Shown piece by piece: positions 11,411 through 22,700 of a stretch of DNA of 64,000 bases. How positions within the stretch are numbered: the first letter of the stretch is position 1; every line of letters starts with the position of its first letter. The stretch lies in assembly GCA_950295325.1 (NCBI GenBank), contig OX485808.1, positions 27,982,527 through 28,046,526 on the forward strand. Direction: 5' to 3'. Below the pieces are notes generated by a model, which saw only the letters and a program-made list of their open reading frames with translations, made no database searches and was not told the DNA's origin. The translations under genes were made by a program, and so were the position numbers. The DNA comes from Polytrichum commune. Taxonomy: Eukaryota; Streptophyta; Polytrichopsida; Polytrichales; Polytrichaceae.

Positions 11411-12643
11411 GTATGTGAAAATGAGTTCCTCTGGAGGAGTGAACCTTTTAAGGTTTGGATATTATTAGTGCATATTTGTGAGAAGGTCTTCACGTGCCTA
11501 ATGTTCCATCACCTCCATATACCATCCCTCCTTGGAACAACCACAAATAGAAGAATATTAAGATTATGTTTGAATTTGCTTTTGCGTATCCCACCGATGA
11601 CGGCCCCTCAATCTATTTGTCTCAAAGAGTAAAGGTGTTAGAGACAATGTAAAAATACTTGTAGTTTTCTATGATTTCGTGCTGGGGAGAGATTGGTGGA
11701 TTTCAACGAGTTGTCGTTGTGTTATACACATGACACATCTTTGACGTGATTACTTCTAAACCCTTATCTCCTTGCTATTTTAAGTTCTTTCTCTTTAGTG
11801 CGTTGCAATGTTAAGTTGTTTTCACGCTACCAACCTTAACACTAAAATTTGTTGCGCGTACTCAATGTTTCCACATCATGATGTTTGTCCATTCAAAGGC
11901 CAATTCGTAGTTCATTTTGGAAAGAAAAAAAAAATGTAGAGTTTGAGGTGGACATACATGCCTTGGAAGTTATTCTTATCTCACATTGTTGAGCATGCAA
12001 CTCATGAACAACAATGTGTTGTAGAGGTGGTAGAGAGAAAAGTTTATGAATAATTACAAATCTTGGTTGACACCTTCACATCTCGTAGATCAATTGTCCT
12101 TGATACTTACGCATCAACTCAATGTTAATATTTCTCATACTCTCGAGGTGTTTCAAGTTACATGGATTTCAATATGGTTGTTGTTCGTGGTTTGTGCAAA
12201 TTTATTGACCTCTCAACATTCCAATGCTAGGTGTGTCTATTTGTGTTTGCAAACGTAGTGGCTGCCATCTAGTCACGCACAAGGAAGACCATGCATTGTT
12301 CAATGTCATCCTATCACCATTGCATGATATAATACCAATTCCTAATTCGTGTGGAACTTTGGCACATGCAACCTCCGTTGATCATGACAAAAAAACATGT
12401 CAAGAAGGTGACAAGGAAAAACCTATTGAGTATGTGAGTTAACCATGCCTCCAAATACTCTCTACATAGTTTGACATCCATGGCTTGAGAAGGGCCCACT
12501 CAAAGTCTATCATTTACAATTTCGTTATACGAAAAAATTAAAAATGTAGTGTGATTTCTTCTTTGCGTTCTAATTGCCTCCATCTGTAAAGGGTGTCGCT
12601 TGGATCATGGCAGAGTCAACAATGTTGGTCTCTTGCCGTAAGT
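11411..12643. other. Gene-free stretch
   Basis: The open frames (plus 12046-12258 and 12224-12442) are short and show no domain. No repeat family was recognised apart from ordinary AT-rich DNA. Confidence 0.45.
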
Positions 12644-12646
12644 TTA

Positions 12647-12949
12647 GGGTTGGTTCACATGGGTCCCAAGTCCTAAGTCCCAAGTATGACATGGATGCAT
12701 ATATGGCAACACTTTTTGGAGGCGAGGCTTGGGAGTCATGTTGAAAGGTGGGTCGAACAAAAAGCTAGACGCAACTCTCCACTCAAGTCCTGTGAACATT
12801 TTTGCATAAAATAATCAAGATCTGCCTTAAATGATAATTAACCATATTTTAATGGTTTCTTGAGGCTCAAAAGTTGGGACTTTGCCTCCATGTTGGGACT
12901 TGCCAACATGAGTGAGACTTGGGACTCGGGACCCCATGTGAACCGGCCC
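12647..12949 (-). mobile_element. Tourist-like MITE, copy 1 (303 bp)
   Basis: The ends are GGGTTGGTTCACATGGG on the left and the complement of CCCATGTGAACCGGCCC on the right. The flanks are TTA at 12644-12646 and TTA at 12950-12952, the 3-bp duplication typical of PIF/Harbinger (Tourist) elements. Subterminal AAGTCC and CCCAAGT motifs repeat inward from both ends. A second copy in the opposite orientation lies at 24872-25237. There is no coding capacity. Confidence 0.88.
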
Positions 12950-12952
12950 TTA

Positions 12953-14380
12953 GACAAAGGGTTTGTCACCCATTCATGGATGACAAGGTGCATGAGTGCG
13001 TTAATCTTCATGATTAGGCTAAATTACTTTTATGATTAGTTTATGGCTACGGAGGTGTTTGTGTGAATGTGTGTAGTATGTTAGTGATTTTGCATTTACG
13101 TTAATAACAAAATGGTAATTGTGTTGTGTGCGCAATTGACATTTTCATCCTATACCCATCTTCTACATGTCATCAAAGAACTCCATTTTGACAATTTATC
13201 CATAACTAAAGTGATAATAACTTCGATTTGTGTAATAATGTCTGGACTTTGGGCTTCCTTTTAAATTACCACAATTTGTGGACATTGATTCGTTTGAGCA
13301 ATTCCCTCTTATACTTCCATCCATGCCCAAAAACTTAAGTTCATTTTTTCCACAATGCCGCCAACAATTCAATTTTCAAACCTATGTGAATTCTAGAAAG
13401 AATGGTTTAAAATATGCTCAACACTTGGAACGTGCTTGCTTTTTTTTTTTGAAGACTTGATTGTTGATCTCAGTTGTATATTCTCACTTGTATTAATATA
13501 AAACAAGTTGCTACAATTTGTGGCAAAATACCATGGATATAGGATACTAGTGAGTGCATTTCCAAATATTTTCCCTCCCCCACCGCTTAGAAGTTACCGC
13601 ACACCACTCACTACTTACTATTCACATGATAGCACGCTCATGTCGAAAGTCGCGGAGGAAAATAGAAATCAAATAGGAACTATAAATCTAAAGTTGTAAC
13701 TTTGTATAAACATAAAAGTCGGCTCCTCACAAAGCAAGCATAAATGAAGAGCCTCTTTGCATGCATGTGTGCCCCTCTCGAGTGTGAGTTCTATGTAGGT
13801 ATCCAACATGAAATTACAAATGAAAAAGTAATTGACGGTAAAGAAGTTTAAAACCTCGAAACTTGTTATTTTGTTTGAAGAGAGATAGGTGTCCTAGTTG
13901 TGTACCCTCATAGGTGTTGGGTTTACCATCCATACCAATGTTTGTTGAAGGTCCGGGTCCGTGTGTAAACTTGGTTTTCAAGCTTCATAAAGAGTTTTTT
14001 TTTATCAAAAGCTCTCAATCCGATTTGAGAGAGAGAGATTAGGTATTAATATTAGGTATTAGAGTCCCTTATACAATTGCCACACTTAGGGATCAACTTC
14101 CCAACTAGCCAATCCGCCCGGTTCGGAACCCTTCACTACATGCGGTGGCGGTCAACCATGGAGCATGGGACAAAGTCTCAAAAGCCAATTGGTTGGTTGG
14201 GCTAGAGCATTTTCCCGTTGGCTCACGTTATACATATATACAATTCCGTCGGCGGTGTTCATTGGAGCAATGGCTAGTGTCCTGCCACATCGAGTTAGCC
14301 CAACCAAATGCCTCCATGTCTAGGGCCATTGACCGGCTGGCCCCAACCAACCCCGGTGTGGTAGGGCTATCGATCATTCT
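12953..14380. other. Gene-free stretch with a dispersed repeat and an inverted-repeat region
   Basis: No gene recognised. It holds one copy of a dispersed repeat (13520-13645) and, at about 14180-14360, a region with GGTTGGTTGGGCTAG and the inverted CCCAACCAACCCC. The latter could be a fold-back element, but its ends were not resolved. Confidence 0.45.
13520..13645 (+). repeat. Dispersed repeat copy (shared with 34.61 kb)
   Basis: The block AATACCATGGATATAGGATACT, then TCCCTCCC..., ACTTAC, and TTCACATGATAGCAC recurs in the same order and orientation at 34608-34720. The element type is unknown. Confidence 0.7.
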
Positions 14381-14383
14381 TTG

Positions 14384-14735
14384 AGAAAACTTTCTATTAA
14401 GAGCTCATTATCTTGTCGTACATTGGAGCTTAATTCGAAAGTTGGGTGAAACTTTTGGGACCTCCTCTTCTACCTCACAAATTTTGAGAGAATATTAGGA
14501 TTGAAATAAGGGTATGGGCACAGGACTCATAGTCCTAGTCACTCATCGGCTTATGCAAGGTTAGCTTGACCCACCCATCCTAGTAGGACAAGCTGGAAAG
14601 TCGACTTTTAATACCCCGACGCCAATTTTTGTGTATGACAATTGAAAACTTGGGTGACTTTGTGTTACGTCTCATAAGCTCGAGGTTTGGGACTAAACCC
14701 CTGCTCTCATCTCCTTTACTTTACAAATAACTCTA
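14384..14735 (+). repeat. Unnamed ~350-430 bp dispersed element, copy 1
   Basis: It aligns by eye along its length with 17037-17465: TTGGGTGAAACTTTTGGGACCTCC, GCTTATGCAAGG, CCTAGTAGGACAAG, GGGTGACTTTGTGTTA, and AGGTTTGGGACTAAACCC. The left end is shorter than in the second copy. No coding content. Confidence 0.8.
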
Positions 14736-14805
14736 TGGTCTCCAAATTATATGGAGAAGTCAGAATCCCAAGCTTGCTATATATGTTTCAATAATTAGTT
14801 TTCTT

Positions 14806-14820
14806 CCCCCCCCCCCCCCC
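14806..14820. repeat. 15-base poly(C) tract
   Basis: One of at least 13 runs of ten or more C or G in the window. It lies just outside the poly(T) end of the SINE. Confidence 0.95.
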
Positions 14821-14848
14821 TTTCCCACCCGGTGCGGTGGTTTTATAC

Positions 14849-15048
14849 CTTTTTTTTTTTTTTTTTTTTTGGTTTGAGACAGAAGGCCGACAGGTCAACG
14901 CCAAAGCACAGGAGGCGATTGACCACCTGGCAAGTTTTCCGTCAAGTAGAGAGGAGATTTCACAGCCGGGATTCAAACCGCCAACCTCTTCCTTGAGATT
15001 TGGAAATCTCTCCACCATCATCCAGTAGTTTAAGGTCATCTTGGACCA
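14849..15048 (-). mobile_element. tRNA-derived SINE, near full length (~200 bp)
   Basis: On the minus strand it carries GGTTTGAATCC (RNA polymerase III B box; GGATTCAAACC at about 14970 on the plus strand). A looser A-box-like stretch (TGGATGATGGTGG) lies about 50 bases upstream. The body follows (CGGCTGTGAAATCTC ... CTGTCGGCCTTCTGTCTCA) and then a 21-base A tail, seen as T at 14850-14870. TTTTATAC at 14841-14848 and at 15049-15056 is a plausible target-site duplication. The body is shared with 37950-38075. It has no protein product, and the open frames over it are incidental. Confidence 0.88.
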
Positions 15049-15056
15049 TTTTATAC

Positions 15057-17036
15057 ATGGTCTTTGATTGCCTTTTTGAAATGCATTTTCTTTCACCGGT
15101 GCCCAAAAATAAACAACATTAACCATGATTTCCCACCTACCACACAATATGCCTTTATGGTACTCCAGTATTCAAGCTTGTTGACCATTTAATCAAACTT
15201 ATAACAATGAATATCTTCGCTTTCAAAGTCGAGGTCGAGCCAATGGCCACGGACCCCCCACGCCCTCCCCGCAACTATGTAAACTCTTTCATTCGAAAAG
15301 GGGAAAGAAAGCAAAGGATACCATTTATGGTATTTAGTGTCACATGCGTAGTAATGTCACTCACTTTAATTTGAGGCACATGCTAGGTTACACTGATGAC
15401 CAACAAGCTCGCCATCAGTGTCACATCGTGACACTTGGCATTCAAGTGTGCAAATGAATTTTTTGGCACGAGTATGTTCAATATCGTCACGAGGCGTATG
15501 CCTATGTTACATAATGGTCTACAAGTTGATAAAGTGTATGACACATGACACTTGCCACTAGTATGCTCAATAATATCCCTCTTTCTCTCTCTCTCTCTCC
15601 CCCCCCCTTGCATATTAAAACACAAATCTATCATCTCAAGTATCCCAGTGTGCTACACTAAATGCCATAATGTAAATGTTTTCTTTTAAATAAATTGCTC
15701 ATGTTGGCAAACAACAGACATGCCAATTTGGAAAACCTCTAGGCATCTAGTTTAGGCCCTTTCGTGAGTAGTGGACGTGACATTGAATGCCATGAAACGG
15801 TTTTCTATTCTAAAGCCCCGAGAGTTACTTGAATAAATTGGTCCGGGTACGGAACCGGGAATATTTTGCCCTCGGTTTCTAATCGATGACATGGGATTGA
15901 GATGCGAATGATTCGCTAGATTTGACTAGAGCCCCTTTCTTCATCCATGATGGATGGATGAATTTTCGTGGTTGGGAGCGACTTATGGCTACCAAGCAAA
16001 TCTAATGTGGTACTTAGTGTATCGGGAGTATGTGCGTGAGCCTTGTCCCGCGTGCCTAGGGTAATAAAGAGGGCGCGTTGGTCCGAGTAAATGTGAGGCG
16101 GGACACATATATCTTTGGTATTATATGGGACTTGTGTGGGAGAGAATGTTTGGCCCCGGGAATCCGAACCACTAATGCGCACATGTAAGAAGATAGGCAC
16201 ATCATAGGATGCGCAACAACCTTTCAAGTTCACTTTGCTTTCTTGTCCTAACACATTAAGTTTAGGGGTGCATGTAGACCTCAAGAGCACATTTCCCGAG
16301 TGGAAGGGGCCGAGAAGATTAACCCTACCCTAGCTAGCTAGGCCACTCATGTGTGACACACGGCACTTTGAATCCACGCACCCGGTGTGGCTATGGAAAA
16401 GAAAAAAAGAAGGGTTGCAAGTATTTGGGATTTGACGGTTTTCCTTAATGCTTTCAATCAAGATGGTATAATTCATGGTTCATCCAAATTCATTCCCTAG
16501 CTAGGACCTTACCCGTGAAAAAAGGGTGTTTGCATTGGGTCCTCGTGGCCACATTGGTAGGAAAGGTGGGTCTATATTCTGGACACTTTGCGTTAGATTG
16601 GCGTGTCATGTAGACCTACCTTTCCTGCTAGTGGCATGTATGGACAACCATTAAATTCCAAAGAAAATTTCAATTGAACTGATGCATATTATAAAATCAC
16701 CTACACCTCGGCTACGTTCTGTGGGATCATGTATCACATGAGCATGATTCTCATTTAATTTCAAGAATCTTCATTTATGGGGAGTACTCATATTGTGCGA
16801 TGCGAACCTTTTCGACGAGCAAGTTATCATTTTTTTTCATCGCGAGCCTCTTTCTTTGGAAAGAGACCATACTTAGTATTGTTGTGAGAGCACCCCTCCC
16901 CCCCTCTCTCTCTCTCCCTTTAAAGCAATACTTTTAAATCCCTCTAGAAGAACATGATATGTTTTATGAGTGGTTGTGTTTGGCTCCCTAGGTTCACAAG
17001 AACCAAAGGCTTGGTTCTCTTAAATGAGAGGGTTCA
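15057..17036. other. Gene-free stretch
   Basis: A 124-codon open frame on the minus strand (15916-16290) has no recognisable domain and overlaps no splice-like structure. A (CT)n run with nine C follows at about 15583-15607. Nothing else was identified. Confidence 0.45.
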
Positions 17037-17465
17037 ATAGAGTTATCCATAAAGTCCTTCAAAGAGGGACCAAATCCGTGGGTTTGATCCTCCAATGAGA
17101 AAACTTTTCGTGAGACGTTCGTTAGCTCGTCGTGTATCGGAGCCTATTTTGAAAGTCGGGTGAAACTTTTGGGACCTCCTCTTTCCACTGCTCAAATTTT
17201 TAGAGAATTTTAGGATCTAAAATAGGTTATGTGCATGGGACCCGTCATCTTAAATCTTGGATTGGCCTATGCAAGGCTAGTCTGGCCCACCTATCCTAGT
17301 AGGTCAAGATAGAAAGCCAATTTTTTATAACTTGACACCGCTTTCCATGTGTGACTTTTTAAAGCATGAAGTAAACGTGGGTGACTTTGTGTTAGTTCTC
17401 ATAAACTCAAGGTTTGGAACTAAACCCATGGTATCATATGTTTAACTATACAAACAACTTTTATA
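17037..17465 (+). repeat. Unnamed ~430 bp dispersed element, longest copy
   Basis: This copy is the longest of three. The left end (TCCGTGGGTTTGATCCTCCAA) and the complement of the right end (ACCATGGGTTTAGTTCCAAA) look like imperfect terminal inverted repeats, which would make it a fold-back or MITE-type element. It shares its whole right part with 14384-14735, and its left part with 30240-30415 in opposite orientation. No clear target duplication was found. Confidence 0.75.
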
Positions 17466-18960
17466 CCCGCCGGGAATCAATTTGGAAGGAGTGTATAACC
17501 CAATATATTGTTGGCATACTACGTAGTACTCCCACAAGTTTGGCTTGGGATTCATGGTGTCCATGTGAACTCATTCATTGTCTCCAAGAAGATTGAGGGC
17601 CGATTCGTTCCAGCTAGACTCCACTACACTAGTTATAGGTTTTTGATGCTACTTATGAAGTCACATTGTCTAAAAACAATCATTTATAGGCTGTAATATA
17701 GTTCATTGTCTATGCAATAAACGAAGTTTACATAGATGCCACAAATCCCTTAGCCGGTCCAAGTTCGCTTCACACTACGCTTGAGGGACCAACGGAGTAT
17801 GTGAATGCAAGATGGATGTAAAGTCTACATGGATTCCTACATGGCATCAAATGGATCATGTTTCATGGTCACTTGGACTGCTTTCAAAAACCACCTCTAA
17901 GAGGTAGGCCTGACACAAAACCGGGAGACCATGGCACTCCAAATTCTCACAACCGTTAGTGTATTCTAGTTTATCGCATGTGAAGACCCGCACGAATAGA
18001 AAATTCATTGAAAAAGCATTTGGCTGAGGGCCCGGTCACACGTGGCTTCACACTACACTCGAGGGTCCGTGACCACACTACATGATGTTGGAGGTGTCTT
18101 GGGACGGCCTTCGGACACGTTCTTTCGGGCTCTCACCATTTCACGGTCACGGCTCTTGGCTCGCGTGGGGAGCGGCCCTAAAGAAATGGTAGTGCATACG
18201 ACCGGGCCCGAAAACATGGCCACTAAGTGACTGGGATGAGGACAAAGCTGGCATCGGGAGCGGAGATTAAGCTACGGAGGGAAACATGGGCCTCAGTATG
18301 GGCATGGCATGAATGAAATATACTCAATCAAATATTGAGTGAGGCCCGGGAGTCACTCCCTCACTCGCACCGAGTTCCCCATAGTTTATAGTGCCTCTAA
18401 TTAAGTAAGTACGTGGCCTCGCTCACTAGTGGTGGCCCCCAATATGAAATTTCTGGGCATAAACTCCAAGGCCCAATGGGCACGCCCCCCCCCCCCCCCT
18501 CCTTCCCTCTCTCGGGCCACAAAGAGACACGCCAAGTCTTTGGGACTCCAAAAAAACATTCCTTCCCACATGCTTACCAACACTCCCCACATGTGCCGGT
18601 GCTATGGCCGGGCTCTTTCGCCCTTGCTTGCTTGTGTAGACACTATTGATTGCCGGAGGGCGACACTATAGCAAGCCGAGGAGGACGAAGAAGATGAAGA
18701 AGCACCAAGCAAGTTCATTCCAAGCACGGCCCCTTAACCAACAAAAGGCGTGGCTAATCGCGTGATTGCCATGACTTGCATGGGCACTAGTGGGGAATTT
18801 TGAGAGCCGAACATTTCACCCGGGATCTATGACGACAACACCACCGCATCCCCCTTTGGATTGTGGGTGGACGGAATGTGTTGAATGGAAAGCACGGATG
18901 TGTCCTCTTGTGGTATGGTTGATGATGATATGACAATCTTCTCTTGGCTTTCCCCCTACC
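17466..18960. other. Gene-free, locally GC-richer stretch
   Basis: The region from 18.0 to 18.8 kb is GC-richer, with a 15-base C run at 18485-18499 and a GAGGAGGACGAAGAAGATGA-like purine tract at about 18680-18705. The open frames (18042-18230; 18413-18671) lack domains. Nothing supports a gene. Confidence 0.4.
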
Positions 18961-18964
18961 GAAG

Positions 18965-19788
18965 TTCACGCGTTAATGGCAACCACAACGGACGGTGGTT
19001 TACACTAAACTCTCTCTCTAAATTAGTGGAACTTGGTACAGTCCACCCTTGATAAATGTTACACTTCTAAACGTTAACTCATTATATTTGTTAACAAAAT
19101 CGTACTCCCCTCATATTGCTAACTATAATGTTAACTATGTTAAATGTTAATAATAATTTACTGCCCTCTTTGTTAATTTGCCACTTATAAATGTTAACCT
19201 ACGAAATACATCCAATACTTTGTGATGACATCCATTACATTGACTCACAACCTTTCAAAGTGGCAAAAGCCACCAAATTTGACTTTTGTGATCAAATTAT
19301 TCATCTAGACTATATTGATTCTTATTTTGTTTCATAAAAATAAAAGATTAATTTGATACACATATTTTATAAATGATAATTTTGCAAAAATCTCCCTCCA
19401 TAATTATAATGAATTTGTATTTGTTAAGCATTCAAAAAGCTCCCTTTATAACTGTTACAATGTTAACTCACTATAAATGTTAGGAAAATTTTACTCCAGA
19501 GCCTAACATTTATAGAGGGTGGACTGTAATGTATCCACTACGAACTAAAGGAGCGGGGTTGTAGTGGTGGCACCTACCGGGGGTAAGGGTTTACGCATGC
19601 TCCTCTAAGTCTATATTTATTCACTGCTTTAATGGCAACCACAACGGACGGTGGTTTACACTAAACTCTCTCTAAATTAGTGGAACTTGGTAGTGTATCC
19701 ACTATGAACTAAAGGAGCGGGTTTGTAGTGGTGACACCTACCGGGGGTGGGGGTTTAGGCATGCCCCTCTAAGTCTATGTTTATTCAC
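18965..19788 (+). repeat. Tandem duplication of a ~166 bp unit; first copy split by a MITE
   Basis: Unit 1 is 18965-19038 plus 19527-19618; unit 2 is 19619-19788. Both run from GGCAACCACAACGGACGGTG through CTAAATTAGTGGAACTTGGTA to GAACTAAAGGAGCGGG, CACCTACCGGGGGT and CTAAGTCTAT.TTTATTCAC. The element at 19039-19526 interrupts unit 1 exactly where unit 2 is continuous, so unit 2 preserves the empty site. Confidence 0.92.
19039..19526. mobile_element. Emigrant/pogo-like MITE (488 bp)
   Basis: The ends are inverted repeats of about 23 bases: CAGTCCACCCTTGATAAATG on the left, and the complement of the right end reads CAGTCCACCCTCTATAAATG. TA flanks both sides (19037-19038 and 19527-19528). The adjacent unit at 19619-19788 shows the uninterrupted site with one TA. 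The CAGT start, the CTCTATAAAT motif and the TA target are those I associate with pogo-type Emigrant/Lemi MITEs. The interior is AT-rich with many GTTAA/TAAATGTTA repeats and no coding frame. Confidence 0.9.
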
Positions 19789-22700
19789 TTCCATTGGGTG
19801 CCGTTGGACTATGTTGGGGGACTATGATTGTGATTTAGGAGTGTTTTTTTTGGATATGAATCAAAGTTCATGGGCTTGTACAATGTGTTTTCATCATCCC
19901 CCTTGGTAGGTTTCACGAAATTTTACATGTTTGTTGTACTAGCATTTTCATTGTCCATGTCATGTGAAACAAATCATTGGTTTAGCATGTGGTGTATCAA
20001 TGCATGGCTTCAATGCATATGATTTACAAATTGATAGCAATTGTAAATTATTATGTAGTTGGTTTGGACACAATTGTAGTGTGGACTGTACATTTATGTT
20101 GCACCTCTAGTATGGCAAATTTCAGCTTTGTTCATGCACCTTGATAATTAGATGAGCCGTCATGTAAGTATATAAACATGTTTGTGAGTGGATGAGGGGT
20201 TGATCACATCAGCTAGTTATGACACCATTTGTCGGCATCTATGGCTGTAATAGTGTGAAAAATGGTGGGCCAAAATCCATTTCTCAACATAATTTCCGTC
20301 AATTACACGGCTGAAATCGGACGGAAAGTTTGGTGCGATCGGGACATCATGAGTCAATAAACTCATAGCTAAGTTGCCACTTGTCACTCGCTTAGGCAAG
20401 TGATATGCTCATTGTGCAAGAAATGAAGGCATATAAACTCAAACAAGCATTTTTTTCTTTTTCTTTTATGTACTTCTTGCTATGCTAATAGACTCATGTG
20501 TCAGTTCGTTGCTTTTAAAAAACATTTGTTTAGATCATGAAAGTAAAGCTCAATGAGTCCAAAGTCAAACTACAAGTTATGAAGAACTTACTCGTGAGCA
20601 TCTAAAAACATTCTTCTATAACGGGCTATTACTAGTGACGTGGTTACTCATTTTGGGTCATAAAAACCTTCCATCTCCCAAAAAAAACATAGTGTAACGA
20701 GGACACCACTCAAAGGCCAAGGCCGATTCAAGGAGAGGCGCGTGCTAGAGGCTACATTTGTAAGCTTCGAATGTGCCTACACTACACACTAAGTTATACC
20801 TACGACATGTTGGGAAGAACTTCAAGAATTCGACGTGGGTCTACCCTTGACTCATGGCCCACACTACTAAGCTAGATGGTGCCAATGATAGCAAGACAAA
20901 CGATATTTGGTCTTCGTAATGCATCATGACTAAGTCATCACGGTAGCCTACGATGCACCCTAAAAACCAAGCGTATGTCAATGATGATATATATATATAC
21001 ATGTGTGTGTGTGTGAACATAAGAAATTGAAAGGAAGAAAAACAACATAGGTGGCCGGGGCCACATATATTTGGCACTTGTCGTGGTGGATGAGGTCGCA
21101 TGTGAGTGGAGTCCGAAAGGATTCAAAGAAAGGGATAACATCGTACACATCAAGGGCAAGGGCGAGTGCGAGGAAAGGCAAGGCAAGGCGACGACTCCCT
21201 CTCCTTACTTGTTTGTGTCCAAACCACAATCATCATGTGCCCGCCGGTTTCCCTAGGATATTTCCGGGACCGTATAATTATAAGAAGGTGGGCCGCTATA
21301 GACCGGGATCTAGATAGAAAGGAAAAAAACATCCCCCCAAAGTGGTTGTCCGTTGTCATAAAAAAGGCTTTTCGTTGGCAATGGAAATAGAAAGGCATCC
21401 CATGACTCGTGGCCTTCATTCGAGGGCCCACGGGCCGGGGTGGGCATATATATGTATGTCGACATGTCATATGCATAAGTGTAAGTTAGGCCTTGGCCTC
21501 TAACTTTGGCAAACGGGCACATCGAGTGACACCCCAACTAATTGTTAACTTATTCCACAAAACGATGCCCCCCCCCCCTTTATTCTTTATTACTTGGATT
21601 CAAACCCCATGGGCCGGAATTGGTCACGCACTAAGTTATACTTACTTCTCGAGCGAGCTTCGAGGATGCACACATGTGGTAGGTTTTTGTCTGAACTGTG
21701 GGGAACTTCCGTGTACCTCCACCCCCCCCCCCCGTCCGCCCTAATTCTACGATCTTCATACCGTGTACATCTTGGGGTGGTCTACCAATTTAGCGTCGAC
21801 TAAGGGAGGGTTTAGTGACAACTACCCTAAACAGTCGTGTTGGTGTGGACCATAGTAACGTTATAGAGCCCGCGCCAATTCTTGTGGTGAAAACGAATGT
21901 GGGTTATGTTAAAATCTTCAACCCACGCTAAATGTTTCTTAGGAAAGTAGTGTGGATTTGGAAAAAGAACGTGGGGTGATTCTTTTTTATTGTGTCCTAC
22001 ATCTAATGTTTAATGTGTTGATCGGAAGCCTTCGTGAAGACTTAGGGGTAAGATCCAGGGTCTTGGACCCACATGAATGCCACCTTGACAATAGGAATTA
22101 GTGTGGCTCACGCTAACGACTCTCCGCCTGCACTAATAGGACCAATTACTGTAGTTGTGGTCCAAAGACCAAGGAAACTCCCAATTTGAACGATCTTAAT
22201 GGTTGAGAGAAAGAAAGAAAAGAAAAGAAAAAATGGCCTATGGAGTTTACATTGGGATCCAAGTTCAAGGTATGAATAAACAACGTGGCACTGTTCTAAC
22301 AAGCCTTGGCGGTTCTCACTTGGGAAAATACCGATATCCTTGGTTGTGAAACCCATCTTCAAGTTCAAATCTCAACCCTGAGTCTGAAACGACATTCCAC
22401 GAAGGCATGTTTTGCAGCCCGTGTTTCTTGGACCCGTACCCTAATGTAAACCCATCTCAAGTTATTTGCATCATTTATTTGCATCACCCTAAACCCTAAA
22501 CCCTAAACCCTAAACCCTAAGGAAAGACAAAAGGAAAAGAAAAAAGTGACGTCCCCTTGTATGTTGTTCTTCATGCCAACACTAGTGTGGGGGTGAGTGA
22601 GCGAGCGAGAGAACCACCAACGGTTCGAATCTCTCCGGCACCGTATATGTAATTACGATAATTATCAAACTAGCTAATTATATAATACATAGACATTGGG

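Noticed and set aside
14180-14360. A possible fold-back element with GGTTGGTTGGG/CCCAACCAACC
   Set aside because: The inverted blocks are short and internal, and I could not find terminal repeats or a target duplication.
14788-15147. 119-codon minus-strand open frame
   Set aside because: It spans the SINE and its A tail (giving poly-Lys) and the poly(C) run; the same peptide-like text at 38.0 kb comes from the second SINE copy.
22487-22520. A chromosome end
   Set aside because: Only about five telomeric units, with ordinary sequence on both sides.
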